The notes: generated by a model not told the origin, from the letters alone. Counted from the stretch's first letter, positions 46,946 to 60,320 are shown. The stretch: DNA of 64,000 nt from Sinohyriopsis cumingii (GCA_028554795.2 CM068829.1:129224016-129288015); one strand, 5' to 3'. Made by a program: numbers and translations.

Positions 46946-49900
46946 CAACTATATTCATTAAGCTCAGATAAGTCCATATTTGAAATTAGGCATATGTGCA
47001 GTGATGAAGGTATGAACTCATTTATTCTAGAGGATAAAGCCTTTAGTATGGCTGAATTCGAAATCCCGTTGATGGAAATGGAAAACTGTCAAAGACGTTG
47101 TTCACATATACGGAACCGATGCGTTAGCGACGACAACATATCGCTTAGTTACAGTTAGTGAAAATATAATAACTATTTTCTAGAGTATATATGTCAGGTT
47201 GAAAGAATATTTGTCAATGCCTGACCGCGGATTAATTTAGCATGATGCTCACCACGGGTTAATGTGCACTTGCTTAAATCATATACGCTCGTGTGATTAA
47301 ATGCTAAGTCATAGCGTATAGAAGGAGTTATCGTCTATCGGTAGGTTTGTCAAAAGCCCTAATAACTATGCTACTTGTCCCACTCCTTTCTTGTAAAAAA
47401 TGCCAGATACATCGATCATAACTAATTGAACAGCAACAATTTGATATCAAACAAATTTAGGTCTAAACCTTCTTCGGCATAATTTGCACTAGCTTGAAAG
47501 ATAACAGTGTGGGATCTATTGATATTTGTTTTGTACATTTCTGTTTCAGATTCCAGTGGTGGAATCAGTGCCAGATTGTACATGTACATAACGTGAAAGT
47601 TCTCTGGCGTTTTTCCTTTTACGGATTGATGATCATATAATCAGACCACTTTGTAGGTGGTATAGGATAACGATAAGTTAATGTTGGTCTGTCTAGAGCT
47701 GTTCGCAATTTTCTTTGGTTATTTAAGTTTGTCAATTCTTGATTTACCCCTGTTTGTATGGTAAATGGTCTTTTCCTGTTCCATCATTTGACACTTGTAT
47801 GCACTCGATTTATTAAGGTTATATTCAGGTTGAAACAGCACACACAGCCATGAGTTTTGCTATTGCTGATATTTGGTCGTTTGTGTTTTAAATTTTGATT
47901 CTATAGTGTACATAGATTTTCTATTTGGTATAAAGACCAACTGTGCACTCATACAATTCATCTCTCGAAACCCGAATCTCGCTCGAAGCATTAGGTGTGT
48001 TTTTACACTGATTACAGAATCCTGTTTGATCTGGTTTTCTACAACGAACACAAGCATCAGGGTATCAATATATATTGAGTATATTGTTGATGCAATGATC
48101 TTTGATTTCAAGACATAAAAATATTTATTTCCATATCATGTTGGCATATACTTCTTAGCATTTAGAAACAGCCTATCATACAACTGGCCCTTTTTGTTGA
48201 ATAGTAATGGCATTTTATAGCAGAAACAGAAACAGACAGCGACTGTATATTCCAGTTTATATATCAAAACGTTGGCATTGTCTATCGGAAGTCTATGATT
48301 TCCTTATTGATTCGAAGCGTCGTTTGACCTAGTTTGCATTTTATACCTCTGACTTCATTCAGGATAAATTCTGTTTTGTCCTATTTTATGACTGAAAATG
48401 GTTTCTGAATAGTATGCGGACCTTTGTTCAGAAGATTTACCGTGATTAAGTTTGATAAAGTCGTGTATATGAATTGGCTCTAAAAACATTCTAATATTAA
48501 TAATGGATAAGTCTCAAGTAAACATGACATCACAATTGTCTTAACAATCTCTAATCTTTGATATGGGTTGAATTTTATATATTAATCATGGGGTTGAAGC
48601 CATGCTCATGTATATCTTGAAAGAACTTCACAGGATAGACACATATGTTCTAAGAACATGGATTTTAGATTTTTATTAGAAAAGTCTGTCCACCTACAAC
48701 TTTGTAACTTGCTAATTTGAAGCCACATATCTTCCAAGGAATATACTATTTTAATTCAGCTGAAAGAGAGCTATAGTACAGTCAACTTTATATTAAGGGA
48801 AAACTCAACGGTAACCTGTTTTTGAGTGACGCGTAACAGTAGCGCACAGCCCGGCCAAGCTATGCACAACACTCTTTCTGTGAGGATTATGTCGCTCAGG
48901 GATACGAAACTCAGTCTCTCTTTTACAGGCATCAGACTCAAAATTGTTATTTGCATCACCGATTACCATAGGACCCTGCAGCAAAAATATAACGGTCCAG
49001 TCACTATTTACGATGACTATTAGAGCAGCTTTAGCAAACCATTTAACACAGCACAAATAAATCATTTAACATTTTAGAAGAACGTAGGTGACGGCTTTTT
49101 ATGTTTGGCATGTGCTTGAAGTCGTCCAAAACTTTTTCTCCGCGTCGTTCCCATGTAAGATTTTGTAAGAATATAGGAATACTGCCTTTGTTATTTAAGG
49201 TATATAAACCGTCTGCTTATAATTTTATATCAGGGGGAACTACAGCAAACGAGTAAGTACTGGTTATTATTGCAACTGAACTTACAACATTGGTACAAGA
49301 AAATTATGCCAACTCATATCATATAAATTTGATCATTACATTCAGAAGCAATACGAATAGTTTTGGTACTGCTTATCCTTGATACACTGTAGACGTAAAA
49401 TATCTAACAGTCTAAAATGGTGTTGGAAAATATCTCGTTTACATTGGTAACGATACGCCACAACAGGGTAAAGCTTTGAATATTAAATTAGAAATCAACG
49501 ACATGTTGGAAGGTAACATCAGTTTCAAATATGAAGAAATATTTACATCATTCAGCAAAGCATGGTTAAACCAACGAAGGTATTCTAACTCAAGACCTTA
49601 TTATATAAATATGCGTTTGTAGTCTGGTCGAAGTCAGCGCCAGATACGACGCATCGAACTTTAATCATATGTTATCGTGGGGTAGGAGGCATTGCATGTG
49701 TCTAGCAGAGCTGCTACGACATATCAAACTCAAAGATAACGACTACTCCGTTTGTTACCCTCATGTCGGTAACAATGTAAAAGGATAAGAGAACCAGGTT
49801 AATAACTCTTCCCGCTCCTATTTTAAAATTATATCAGATTTAATAATTTTTACAACTGTATGAATCACAGCACAGAGACAAGTCAGCGCTTTGTTTCTTC

Positions 49901-52900
49901 CATCAGTTTGCCCAGAACCACGACAAAAATAGAAAAAGAACAATGAAGCCGTGACTATAATAATGACAATAACTGAGTAGGCACACTCATTAATTTAACG
50001 TCGAATTCTAAATTAGGAAAGTATGATGTAATACATGTCAGCTTTTTTAACCTCTATTCAGAACAATATATTTACCCGCCACTAAATTATCCCTGAAGAA
50101 CATTCAATTTGTCCAAAGTTAATTGGCTAAAAATGTTATCATTCTGAAACTTGCAGAATATTTAGGGAAACAATTATTACAATTCTTTGAAACGAGAGAC
50201 ATAGTATACACAATGCAAAAACAACCTGGAAACAAAACGAACGAATGCAATACTATGATTAAACGTGATTAATACGTTCAACATAGAGAGCATGTTTTTC
50301 CTATGTCGGTGGAGAAATTTGTTTCTGATGAAAAAATATCACTTGTATATTCATAGTCCAATACACATTTCTTTACGTATACACGTTGAGCATAACATGT
50401 AATTAAGCATTGATATATCGATTGTGATACCCAAAAATGTGATCAGTCTTAAATGGTATAGCCATTTGGACATGATAAATAAAGTTTAAAATGTTTAACC
50501 ATGGAACCAAAAGGTTAAGAGAATATCAGCTGATTCCAGAGAATAATATCAGTATTTAACGCTAGGCGTCCTGTAACGATTCTAATGCAGAGCCTATTAC
50601 ATGCAGTACTGATCTGGCCTATAATTCACTTTCTATTTGACACTATTCTTCAAAGATTCCGAACAATTCTATGAAAATGTATGGGGTATGATGTCCTTTA
50701 TACCAAATGAGCAATAGCTTTTCGTACGTAATAATAACGACTTATCCATGTGTAATATAGGAGATTATAACGTTTAGACAAGCATGACAATTGTATCAGA
50801 TGATAATGCACACTGATCATAGTGCTTGTATTGCTAAATTATTATGGCTATATTTGAGCATTGCAAACCGGATCCGTATCGTTCTATGATGCACAGTATG
50901 TTAGCACATATAAAATGACACATGCAATTGATCAATGAATACTGATTGGTGAGCGTTTGCTATTATTTTCGACACTCCTAGCAGTTTGTGTACCAGCTGC
51001 GATTTTAAAAGCGAAAAGCATCAAGGATAAAATAAATGCACATAACTTAGTCCATTTAGGCATTTTATAAGTTATATCATGATTATCACGAAGAACTTCC
51101 TAATATTGTCATTCTGTTTGCGATTCAAGCAACAAAACAATTAACCTGCTCGGTGTTTTTTGTTTCTTCTACTGTTCCAGGAAACGTACAATTTCAATGA
51201 AACCGTGAGACGTATATGACAACATATGCAATGTAGATACCATCTGTGTCATTTGCACTCAATATATGTGCAAATACTAGTCTCCCAAATGCAAATGGAT
51301 AATATTAAATGGACAGGCAGTATAATTCATATGTGGATAGGTTGAAAGGAAGCAAAAGTCTGGGACATTAGCAAAAATATTCAGAGTTTATCTATGTGGA
51401 TGAATCATGTCATTCTGTTGCGTGAATAAACCAACTCACCCACGAAAATATAGAGGTTGTGTTATCAATTTAACTCTAGTTTGGTATGACTATTAGACAG
51501 GGCAAAGAGTTTGAAATATTAGCTAATTGACAGGCAAATTGTATTATCACTTTTCCTTTACTTAAAAAGTAATATTGAAATAGGGAGCGAAGATAGTAGT
51601 TTCATAAATGGGGGCTTCTGAGCCAAACCCCTAATTTCTACTTCACGACAGCATGATTTTTACACCTCTAATCCTCCTCCTGGTTAGTGAAAGCAAATAC
51701 GAAAACAATTTTGTTGAGGCAAGACAATTAATTTCATCATGGATTACCGAACCGGGACCAACACAGAAAACAAAATATGTCGTCAAACAACATAGGGTTG
51801 ACTTAGAAACAATCCACTTATATAAGACTACTATGATTTATATTAAATTTTGTCACACAAAATTGTTCTATATCTAACATTCACATGCGAACGCTGGCAT
51901 ACTGTAATAACCAACCTAAAAGATCCACCTTGCTAAATTCAGTACAATCAGACATCGCAAATGTGTTGATACCATCAGAACAATGTAGCTTGTCATCAAA
52001 ATTGCGTATTCCGGATTTTACAATCACATCTGTTTTAATTTTATGACAATTTGATCTTATAAACGTACTACTGCTCTGCATCGCAAACATTTCTACTAGA
52101 CCTCTGTTGCAATACCTTCCACTTGCCATTTCACAATACCTAACGTTTCATCAGAACCCACCTGACTCAATCATCTTGCGGGAAATTGCACCAAACCTGT
52201 CAACAGGTACCTTATTAAGATTCGTTTTAAGACTTGTAAACATCAATATCTAGCTCATGTGCCCTCTACATTCATGCACTAAACGTTAAATACACAGTAT
52301 AGACATACATAACACTTTTAATGATGTCTACATGAATAAAATGACAGCAGTGCTATGCTGATAGCCAATATGTATACAACAGCAGATGTGTCTTCATTAT
52401 TCAGCAGTTAAAAGAAAGTAATGGTCTTACTTTCAACTAATGGAAATTCTGTTTGGCCGGTGGAACATCGGACCCATCGATAGACTTTCGTTTTCTGCTA
52501 GGCTTTTCCATCATAATTTTTTTATTTTTTAAATATTTTACTCTTGATAGGGATCCACTATTCCCTGACTTTCATTATTAATATTTACGTTGGTCATAGG
52601 GTTGCAAGTGCTAATGTACTTCTTTCACAAACAAAACCGATTGTCTCATTTTTGAATCATACTTTCGCATATACCGAACAATGATTGTTATCAGAATCCT
52701 TGGAAATAAAATCCCAGATATTGCTATCATAAATAATGTCCTTTTCAAGAGAAAAGCGTACATAAGGGAAATAATTAAGCATTTAAGAGGATATGCATTA
52801 AAATTAGGGACTCTACGACTAAGTGGTCCATTATCATATTAATCTGTTCTGAACAAGCATTGCTATAATGTGAGCAAACCAATCAAGTAATGGACTCTGT

Positions 52901-52990
52901 TTTGCATACTCATCGATGGAGGTGATGCTAACATTGAATTCACTTTAATAAAACTAAATAGCTTTACAATGACAATGACAATATTTAATT
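46946..52990. other. AT-rich gene desert
   Basis: No supportable gene. The least random part is 48800-49030, which is less AT-rich and open on both strands, with an AG acceptor-like and a GT donor-like site on the minus strand. Other frames, up to 101 codons (46853-47158), overlap LINE debris or lack domains. Confidence 0.4.
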
Positions 52991-52993
52991 TGT

Positions 52994-53700
52994 AATGTAG
53001 CTCATGTGCCCATGATACTACACTTAGATAACACAATTGATAATGTAGGCCATATCCCATAGTACTACATTACACAACAATATTGGTAATGTAGGTCATG
53101 TGCCCATGATACTACACTTAGATAACACAATAGAAATGTAGGCCATATCCCATAGTACTACATTACATAACAATATTGGCAATGTTGGTCGTGTGCCCAT
53201 AATACTACACTTGCATAACACCATTGATAATGTAGGCCATATCCCATAGTACTACACTGCACAACAATATTGGTAATGTAGGTCATGTGCCCATAATACT
53301 ACACTTAGATAACACCATTGATAATGTAGGCCATATCCCATAGTACTACATTACACAACAATATTGGTAATGTGGATCATATTCCCATAATACTATACTT
53401 ACATAACACCATTGATAATGTAGGCCATATCCCATAGTACTACATTACACAACAATATTGGTAATGTAGGTCATGTGCCCATAATACTACACTTAGATAA
53501 CACCATTGATAATGTAGGCCATATCCCATAGTACTACATTACACAACAATATTGGTAATGTGGATCATATGCCCATAATACTACACTTACATAACACCAT
53601 TGATAATGTAGGCCATATCCCATAGTACTACATTACACAACAATATTGGCAATGTGGATCATATGCTCATAAAACTGCAGTTACATAAGAAAAATATTGC
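52994..53700. repeat. Dimeric satellite, 94-bp unit of two ~47-bp halves, ~7.5 copies
   Basis: Half A begins AATGTAGGCCATATCCCATAG and recurs at 53042, 53135, 53229, 53323, 53417, 53511 and 53605, a steady 93-94 bp step. Half B begins AATGTAGGTCATGTGCCCAT or the variant AATGTGGATCATATGCCCAT. A and B are themselves related, sharing AATGT.GG.CATAT.CCCATA.TACTACA.T. B variants CTTAGATAAC and CTTACATAAC alternate through much of the array, hinting at a 188-bp higher-order unit. Confidence 0.93.
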
Positions 53701-54195
53701 AATGATGTAGAGCGCCATATTACAGATCAATTTTACACACTGATGAAAAAACGTAAAAGCGAAAAATCCAGCATCCACGGTAAAAGTAAGTAGGAAGATG
53801 AAACGGCAATAGTATTGCGTTGTTGTGGTAAAGGTAAAGCATATAGATGCATATCCATGTTCTTCCTTCTGTGGAATGTTGAAACTACATATTGTGCAAA
53901 TTGGCATCCTAAGACAGGGTTCGTAGACATCTTCAGAGAAATACGATTTCTTAACACGAGTTGTTTTTGTTTCCTTTTTGTGGATTATGTTAGTCTTTTG
54001 GATGCTCAGTACCGGGCATACCTCCACGAAGTGCAAACGTATTAAACATACAACAATTGGTACGTATAGGTTACTGCATTTGTATAGGAAAATGTGAACG
54101 AGTTTTTGGAATGGAAATACTGCACGACCTTGGGAGTACAGTATATCCATCCGACAAAACGAGTTCATATTTTCCCATGCAAATGCAGTAACCAT
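53659..54195 (-). other. Unassigned 178-codon ORF
   Basis: This is the longest ORF not tied to a mobile element. Its C-terminal end overlaps the last satellite half-unit. The product is rich in Phe, Ile, Cys and Tyr, with hydrophobic runs near the C-terminus (YIIAIFFLCNCSF), which is what AT-rich noise often encodes. A CICSF-type segment and several Cys are scattered without a recognisable pattern. A second frame on the same strand is also open for 74 codons. I lean towards chance, but the length alone makes it worth recording. Confidence 0.25.
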
Positions 54196-55276
54196 TTTAT
54201 TATATGCTAAATTTTTTAATCTACCTAATGCTTATAATTATATTAACAAAATACACTACAAGAAAGAAAGTAGCTGAATGTATGACGTATTCCAAACTAA
54301 ACACACAAGTGCAGATTCATCATTACAGAATAACAACAGTATTAATGCGTACATAACTCCGACCCGATAAATTTGAACTTAGTCGCGCGCTCGGCATACC
54401 TTTCGAAAGAAAATGTCGTGTTTAATTAAAATTGAAATTTTGATTCATATTGTGAATGAATGCGCATTGAAGCAACTCTTCCATTTGATCTGGAATGAAA
54501 AGATTTTGGTATTTATTCAACTCTACGAAATTTCGTGATCATGGACTGGATTTATATGTGTCAATTCCATATGAAATACACCGTATTGAAGAAGCGAGGT
54601 AGAAGCGTTTAGACATCTGCAAATGTGTTGCTGTTTCTGTCACTGAACGTTTGAAATCATAATGTTGGGATAATATGAAGTCTTTTAAGTGCAATTATCA
54701 AAAAGACGCTATGGAATTTAATGTATATTTCATTTTGAGTGCAGTAAGGAAGATGTAATTGCGCTTGTATTCGAAATTAAAGTACAATTTCGAAATGTGT
54801 AATCAACATTAAGAACCTCTGACATGGCTCATGTAATTCGGATTTGCAGAACTAAGAAAATACATTTTGAGGAAATTCAAGATGTAAAATTGTAAGTATA
54901 TATTTTGCCATTCTTATCACCAGCTAAAGAAGACAGTATAAGACTAGTCACTTGTATGTCATTTGTAATGACTCTTTCTTGCGTCTGTTGTATAACTAGC
55001 CTAAATCCGAAACATTGTAACAAAACAGTTAACGCGGAATGTGCCAAAGCAGCTGGTATGTGGCAGTCAACGAAACATCTGCTTTAGTTCATTCAGAAAC
55101 AAATAAACAAATGTAAACAACCACAATGTAAAGCGCCTACTACATGAGTGTACATGATTTGTTTACAAATCGAACGTGCTAGCGTCTGCGTCCCATGTTT
55201 GTTTACAATGTAAAGTAGTTCCTTTATGCAAATGAATGAAATATGTGTATTTGCACGCGAGTTCAGGATCGGGTAA
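54196..55276. other. AT-rich DNA, no gene seen
   Basis: Short frames only. Confidence 0.45.
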
Positions 55277-55287
55277 TGTTGCACAAT

Positions 55288-55538
55288 GTTGTTATTGTTG
55301 TGGAGTTTAACGCAATTTTTCAGCACACGATAGGCTATGCATGGCGGCTAGTATTAATGGTGGAGGAAGAACCCGGGAAACCCTTGGGAAGAACCACCGA
55401 CCCACGAGAAGCTACTGGCAAGCTTTCTCACATACCCACATTGGCCGAATCATAGACTCGAACCCCGCGCAGACAGAGGTGAGATGCCAGTGGTCCGTAA
55501 CGGAGACCGCTTTAGACCACTTGGCCACTCGGGGCCCC
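55288..55538 (-). mobile_element. SINE family B, full length, with target duplication
   Basis: This is a 251-bp element read on the minus strand. The tRNA-like head starts GGGGCCCCGAGTGGCCAAGT (A box TGGCCAAGTGG) and has a B-box-like GGGTTCGAGTCT. The body with GGTTCTTCCCAAGGGTTTCC and CCTCCACCATTAATACTAGC follows, then a CAACAATAACAAC tail. The 11-bp sequence TGTTGCACAAT flanks it exactly on both sides (55277-55287 and 55539-55549). It is not a tRNA gene, because the head lacks convincing acceptor and anticodon stems and is fused to the SINE body. Confidence 0.93.
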
Positions 55539-55549
55539 TGTTGCACAAT

Positions 55550-57600
55550 TTTGAAAATGTAAAGTTAACGGAGTAAAATATAAGCATATAAAAAAATTAC
55601 ATCCTGACAGTGATAGATGTCGGCGTCATTCACAATGCTCACATGGAAATCTACAATATGCAAAGCCAGAAAAGACAAAGTATGAAGAAATGGAAAACTT
55701 ATTTTATCCCAAAGATTAAGATATTACTTGAGAAAAAAAAATGCCTAATAGTTTTCCTCCTCCTCAGACGAAAAGACAGCTGTTATTAAAATACATATTA
55801 AAACGTTTAGGACTAGACTCTTGAAGTATTTAATTGTAAATTAAATCAGACAAAAGCCTGATATCACAGGTCAATAGATCTGTCCTCAACCAAAGTCAGT
55901 GACACTAACAAGAAGTCTAAAGCATGGATTAACTTATTTGGTTATGAAAAACCAAACACCCGTGGAATGCCTAAATTTAAAACGAGTAAGGAAGATAAGA
56001 TCTGGAAAATAATATATTTTTATAAAAGGCTACTTTCCTTTTTTATGGAAGAGAGTTTTACATCAGGTAATTTATGTTGGGTACCCTATTGTATATACAT
56101 TTGAGAATTTAGAGACAGAGACATAATATTTTCTGAGAAGGAGTTAGTTGTATACGACAAACATGATGACGTGTTCAAGGTTGAGAACATTTTAAAAAGA
56201 ACAAAAATAATGGTGAACAAAATGTGCTAGTAATATGATAGAACACATGAATTCTTGCAATGATTGGGAACCAAAACGAAAATATTAAGTCACTGAAAAA
56301 AAAAACTTGGTGATGGGGGTGGTAATAATCACATTATCTTTCCACCCGGTGTTAGGTACTGGTGATCTCTTCTCGATCACCTTGGAGGAGAACGGTGGAC
56401 TGCCTCCATTTTGGATGAAACTGGACGTGTCCGCGGCCTACCCTGATTATGTACATTGAAACCAAGTGAGAGGCATTCATGATCTCATGGGTGTGGGGGT
56501 GGAGGCGAATAAGAAGCACTAACAGGTAGAGGTAGCTCTTAGATAAACAGGGATTAAATGGCAATATTGAAAAGGAGTGAAAAGTACTAATCGAAGCCTC
56601 TTCCCTAGACGGTCGATCGAAACAAAACTAATTATTGCCTTAGGGAATAAGCGGTACCCTACCGAAAGCAGATCATTGCTCACTGACTCGTGAGCAGTGC
56701 CCAATGATTGATGACTGGCACCTGGCACGTGGCTTCCAATCATCAGTCACAAAGAGTGGTCCGCTGAAGAAGATCTGACAGACAAGTCCTCATCAGTATT
56801 ATAGTAGGGACATTGCTGCTATTTCCTATTTTCATTACAGTATGGCTGGCCCCTATCAATTACTGACATTTTACATCCTTCGAGAGGGCACTAATGATAA
56901 CTGCCGAGAACGTCGTGCAGGGAATGGCAACTTGCCCCACTTGTGATGGGCTATAGGGATCTATCCTTAACAGGCACTCATGAAATCAGAACAAGCATCG
57001 GGGATCCCGGGCCTTTAGAATATCTCTGAAGAACAGAAATTGTCACTGGTTCCTGCACTGCTGGTGATGTCACAAATCATTAAAACTAGAAATGTTTCAC
57101 ATATCTCAGGGGAACAGAGAAGAATCATGTTATTTTCAATTTATGGCTTCCAATTACTATTTTGAGGAGGGAATATTTAGCTTTTATTGGGGACTAGGCA
57201 TCCCTGAAAAGGAAAGAAATTAGCTATACAATAGGAGCAGATAATGTACTACTGCTATCAACATGTTTTCTCCCTAATATTTCTCTAATCAAACAGGTTA
57301 CACAATTTTATTCCAGATGCAAATTACAATATCGTCGTTCACCTTTGGACAATCAGATCTTTGTAATCCTAAATTTTGGTAAAATATTTATTTCTTCAGA
57401 TGGCCTGTTTATTAATAACGTTTATAAAATACTGTACTGGTGTGTTTCCCTCACTGAAACTCAATATAAGTGTATATCATAAATATATTACTATGTACAT
57501 CTGTAGTGTGTGCATAACTTTTGTCCATGATTGTAGACTGTACTTTAAAATAATGATCATTTGTAAGCAATAGATCTGTATATCAAATGTTTTCCATGCT
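55550..57600. other. Unassigned DNA with a less AT-rich block (56300-57060)
   Basis: The sub-block 56300-57060 is visibly richer in G+C than its surroundings and open for 70-74 codons on the minus strand (56352-56564 and 56519-56743). It contains the small inverted motif TGCTCACTGACTCGTGAGCA (about 56677-56696). It may be an old mobile element or a decayed exon, and I cannot assign it. Confidence 0.35.
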
Positions 57601-58095
57601 TGTAAGTTGAAAACAACATGTTTACGTGGCAAGAGTTCTATGTCAGTCTTGTTTACATTTTAACTAGGTCTCTCCGTTGAAAAGTCAGCACATCCGATCA
57701 CGTTATTGGTCAAGTAAATATCTATAAAAATAGGGATTTGATAGTCAAATATTTAATTCCTGTTTTAAGATCAATTTGTCTGAATCAATTACAATTGTGT
57801 TGTGATTCAAGAGGAAATAATAAGTGTACATTGGCTTTGAATATTTTTAAAAATGGAATTATTGTGAACTTATTCGAAGACATTTTGGTCACCATCAATG
57901 TTGTACCCCAGGATATTTGATACTACTATAATTAGTTCGCGACATTCAATACTTTTCTACCTGTGAGAGGACATTTAAGATATATTGGGATTGAATTTAT
58001 AAAAATGCAAGAGACATATTCATTTTGCATTATGTAAAGAAAGAAATAAGTTGCTGATTTTACTATTCTTGTTGGGGTCGCTCCGTTCTGTTACA
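57601..58095 (+). repeat. Possible 5' LTR of the 58-61 kb retroelement
   Basis: The segment starts TGTAAG and ends CTGTTACA, giving a 5-bp TGTAA/TTACA inverted terminus of the usual TG...CA type, and has a TATAAAAAT motif near 57723. It precedes a tRNA-primer-like site. No second LTR was found downstream, and the primer site is about 30 bp from this end instead of the usual few. The boundaries are therefore tentative and an end near 58118 is possible. Confidence 0.35.
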
Positions 58096-58124
58096 TATTT
58101 TAAGACACAGTCTCAGCAGAAATT

Positions 58125-58140
58125 TGGGGCTCGTTCGGGA
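58125..58140 (+). other. Probable tRNA-Pro-type primer-binding site
   Basis: TGGGGCTCGTTCGGGA closely resembles the complement of the tRNA-Pro 3' end used as primer site by many LTR retroelements, with about one deletion and one substitution. It lies between the putative LTR and the gag relic. Confidence 0.55.
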
Positions 58141-58529
58141 TTTGAATTTCTTTAATCAGTCCAAATATATTAAAAATTATCTTCAAAATGTAATTTTATT
58201 GTTTCTGAATTGGCATTGTCCCTCTAAGGATTTGATTTCAAACATTTGTGAAATCTTTAGTTAAATAAGTAAGTACATACAGTGTCTTCTAATGTCGAGA
58301 ACTTTGTCTCAGATACTACCAGGTATGGATAGAGTCCATGAAACATTATGAGTTGCTTGTACCTGCCAGACATTAAAATCTTTCTTAAACGAAGGCATCC
58401 TTAACAAAGCAAGAAATAAAGAATATATTGATTCAGCAACTTGTGGAAACGGAGATTTTGGGTGATAGTTTTCTGGTTTTTGGAAGGAATAAATGGAATT
58501 GCAGTTAAAAACCAGATGGAACTGAGTTA

Positions 58530-59370
58530 AGGCAGCTTGAAGATCCAAAAGAGATTATGGAAATTAAGTTCAGAAAGAAGAAAGGAGATACAAATGCACA
58601 AAGAGTGGCAGAGATAAAGAGAAGAGACACAAATGCAAATGCAGAGAGAAGAATTGCAAATGCAATATAGATTAAGAGAATTAGAACTGGCAGACGCATC
58701 ATTCTTCCTTCCCCCTTACCCACAATTTCAGCTTTCGATGTTACCAGAAATATCATTTCAGGACCCCCTAATCAGGAAAAAGAAGTAGATAAATACTTTC
58801 TTCGCTTTGACGAAATTGCTGAAAACTTTAGTTGGTCAAGAGAGCATTGGATTTTATCTTACGAAGTGTAGTTATAAACAAAGCTCGTGAAGTGTTCACT
58901 TCACTGTGGGTACAAAAAGGCGCTGATTATGTTATAGTTAACAAATATAGCTTGAAGCATTATGGGTTGGTATTTGATGCATATCGACAAAGGTTTAGCA
59001 ACTGTTGAAAAGAAACTGGACAAACACACGTCAAACCTGCTGGGAAAAGTATGATAAGTGGTACTCCGTCAAAAAAGATGATCAAGCTTACAACCACCTC
59101 CGACAACTCATATTAATTGAAGATGTAAAGACCTATCATGATGAGAAACGGGTGGACATTTTAGAAAATGCTGCTCGCAAATTTCATTTCTCAATAAGTC
59201 TTCATCTCAGCATTTTTTGTACAAAAACTCATCTCAGTCTCATATGAGTACTTCCAAATCTCAACCTGGCACAACTCTGAGAATTGACATCTGCCAAGAC
59301 TGATGAAAAATCCTTATCTCTTCTTACAAGCACTTGTTGTGAGAAGAAAGGACACGTTATTTCTGATTAC
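58530..59370 (+). pseudogene. LTR-retrotransposon gag relic
   Basis: Plus-strand pieces in order are: a charged KFRKKKGDTNAQRVAEIKRR segment (about 58565-58625); ISAFDVTRNIISGPPNQEKE then VDKYFLRFDEIAENFSWSRE (about 58730-58850), typical of the N-terminal capsid of metazoan Gypsy-group gags; and, after stops and frameshifts, KYDKWYSVKKDDQAYNHLRQ with LILIEDVKTYHDEKRVDILE (about 59048-59170), the capsid C-terminal region. A degraded zinc knuckle (CEKKGHVISDY, about 59338-59370) has lost its first and last Cys. The relic is non-functional. The 80-codon frame at 59005-59247 is its best-preserved part. Confidence 0.82.
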
Positions 59371-59654
59371 ATTAATTTATACCCTACGTGTGCAGTTGTT
59401 AAAGATATCACAGAGTGTTGAAAATGATGTTGATCAGGAAATTGATTTTATAGATGGCATATTTACTGGTCAGTCTTTTGATCAGATTATTTTTGCTCTT
59501 GGTTTGGATTAATTCACAGTGATCCTCTTTTAATACTCATTCCACGCTTTAATTAGGGTGAAAATCACTCATTTTCGAAAGGAAAACCATCCTGAGATAT
59601 CCTGTTTGTTTTAAAATGATATTAGCAAAACAAAACCCACACAGGTACTAACGT

Positions 59655-60320
59655 GTTCTTGTGAAAAATAAGGTCCTTATGAGAAAATGGAAAACACTGG
59701 TGATGAGTGACCAAATTGTTTTTCTATTCATCTCAACAGGAAAATTGTAGTCTAGGCCCATAAAATTCACTTGACTGGTCATTTATAAGTAAATAAGATT
59801 TATCATCAATGGTCAAATGTTATGCTTGGAATTTTCAACAAATAATGCATGAATTAGACTTCCAACAGTTTATATCTTCTTTCTATCTGAAAGAGATGGC
59901 GCTTTAGAACGATTTCATAAAACTTTGAAGAATATGATTCGGTCACATTGCTTGGATACAGGAAAATATTGGGACGAGGTGTTCATTTGATGTTGTTTGC
60001 TGTTAGGGAATCAAATAAAAAAAATCATAATGGTTTAGTCCTTTTGAACTAGTTTTTGAAGAAACTGTCTGTAGACTACTGAAGTTATTAAATGAGTAAT
60101 TTCTTTCAACCAAAGACTCCAAGATTAATCTTCTTCAATATGTCTCTGATTTCACATATACGTTGTCAAAAGCTTGTGAGCTCAAGAACTAATATTCCTA
60201 CTACTCTGCCAAAAATGAAATTAAGGTATGCAAGAAATACAAAAGAAAGGTGTATTCAGCCTGGTGATAGAGTTCTGGCTCTCTTGACCATACCTCTTCA
60301 ATCCATGTACTATGATCATG
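59655..60320 (+). pseudogene. LTR-retrotransposon integrase relic
   Basis: A weak N-terminal piece VLMRKWKTLVMSDQIVF (about 59670-59730) and a possible zinc-binding-region remnant near 59765-59800 precede the core. NFQQIMHELDFQQFISSFY (about 59837-59895) and GALERFHKTLKNMIRSHCLD, running on into TGKYWDEV (about 59898-59980), are clear. The second piece contains the final catalytic Glu of the D-D-E triad. The stretch that should hold the two catalytic Asp residues is deleted. FSPFELVF-like text near 60035-60060 follows. The C-terminal segment LLQYVSDFTYTLSKACEL (60130-60185) and RYARNTKERCIQPGDRVLAL (about 60222-60282) is well kept. The order relative to RT is notable: it lies upstream. Confidence 0.82.

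Noticed and set aside
47860-48118. Pair of overlapping sense/antisense frames of 81-83 codons
   Set aside because: Both are AT-rich chance frames with no domain. Mutual openness reflects low stop density in that stretch.
52994-53700. CRISPR array
   Set aside because: There is no repeat-spacer alternation. All parts of the 94-bp unit are repeated, halves A and B are related, and the context is eukaryotic.
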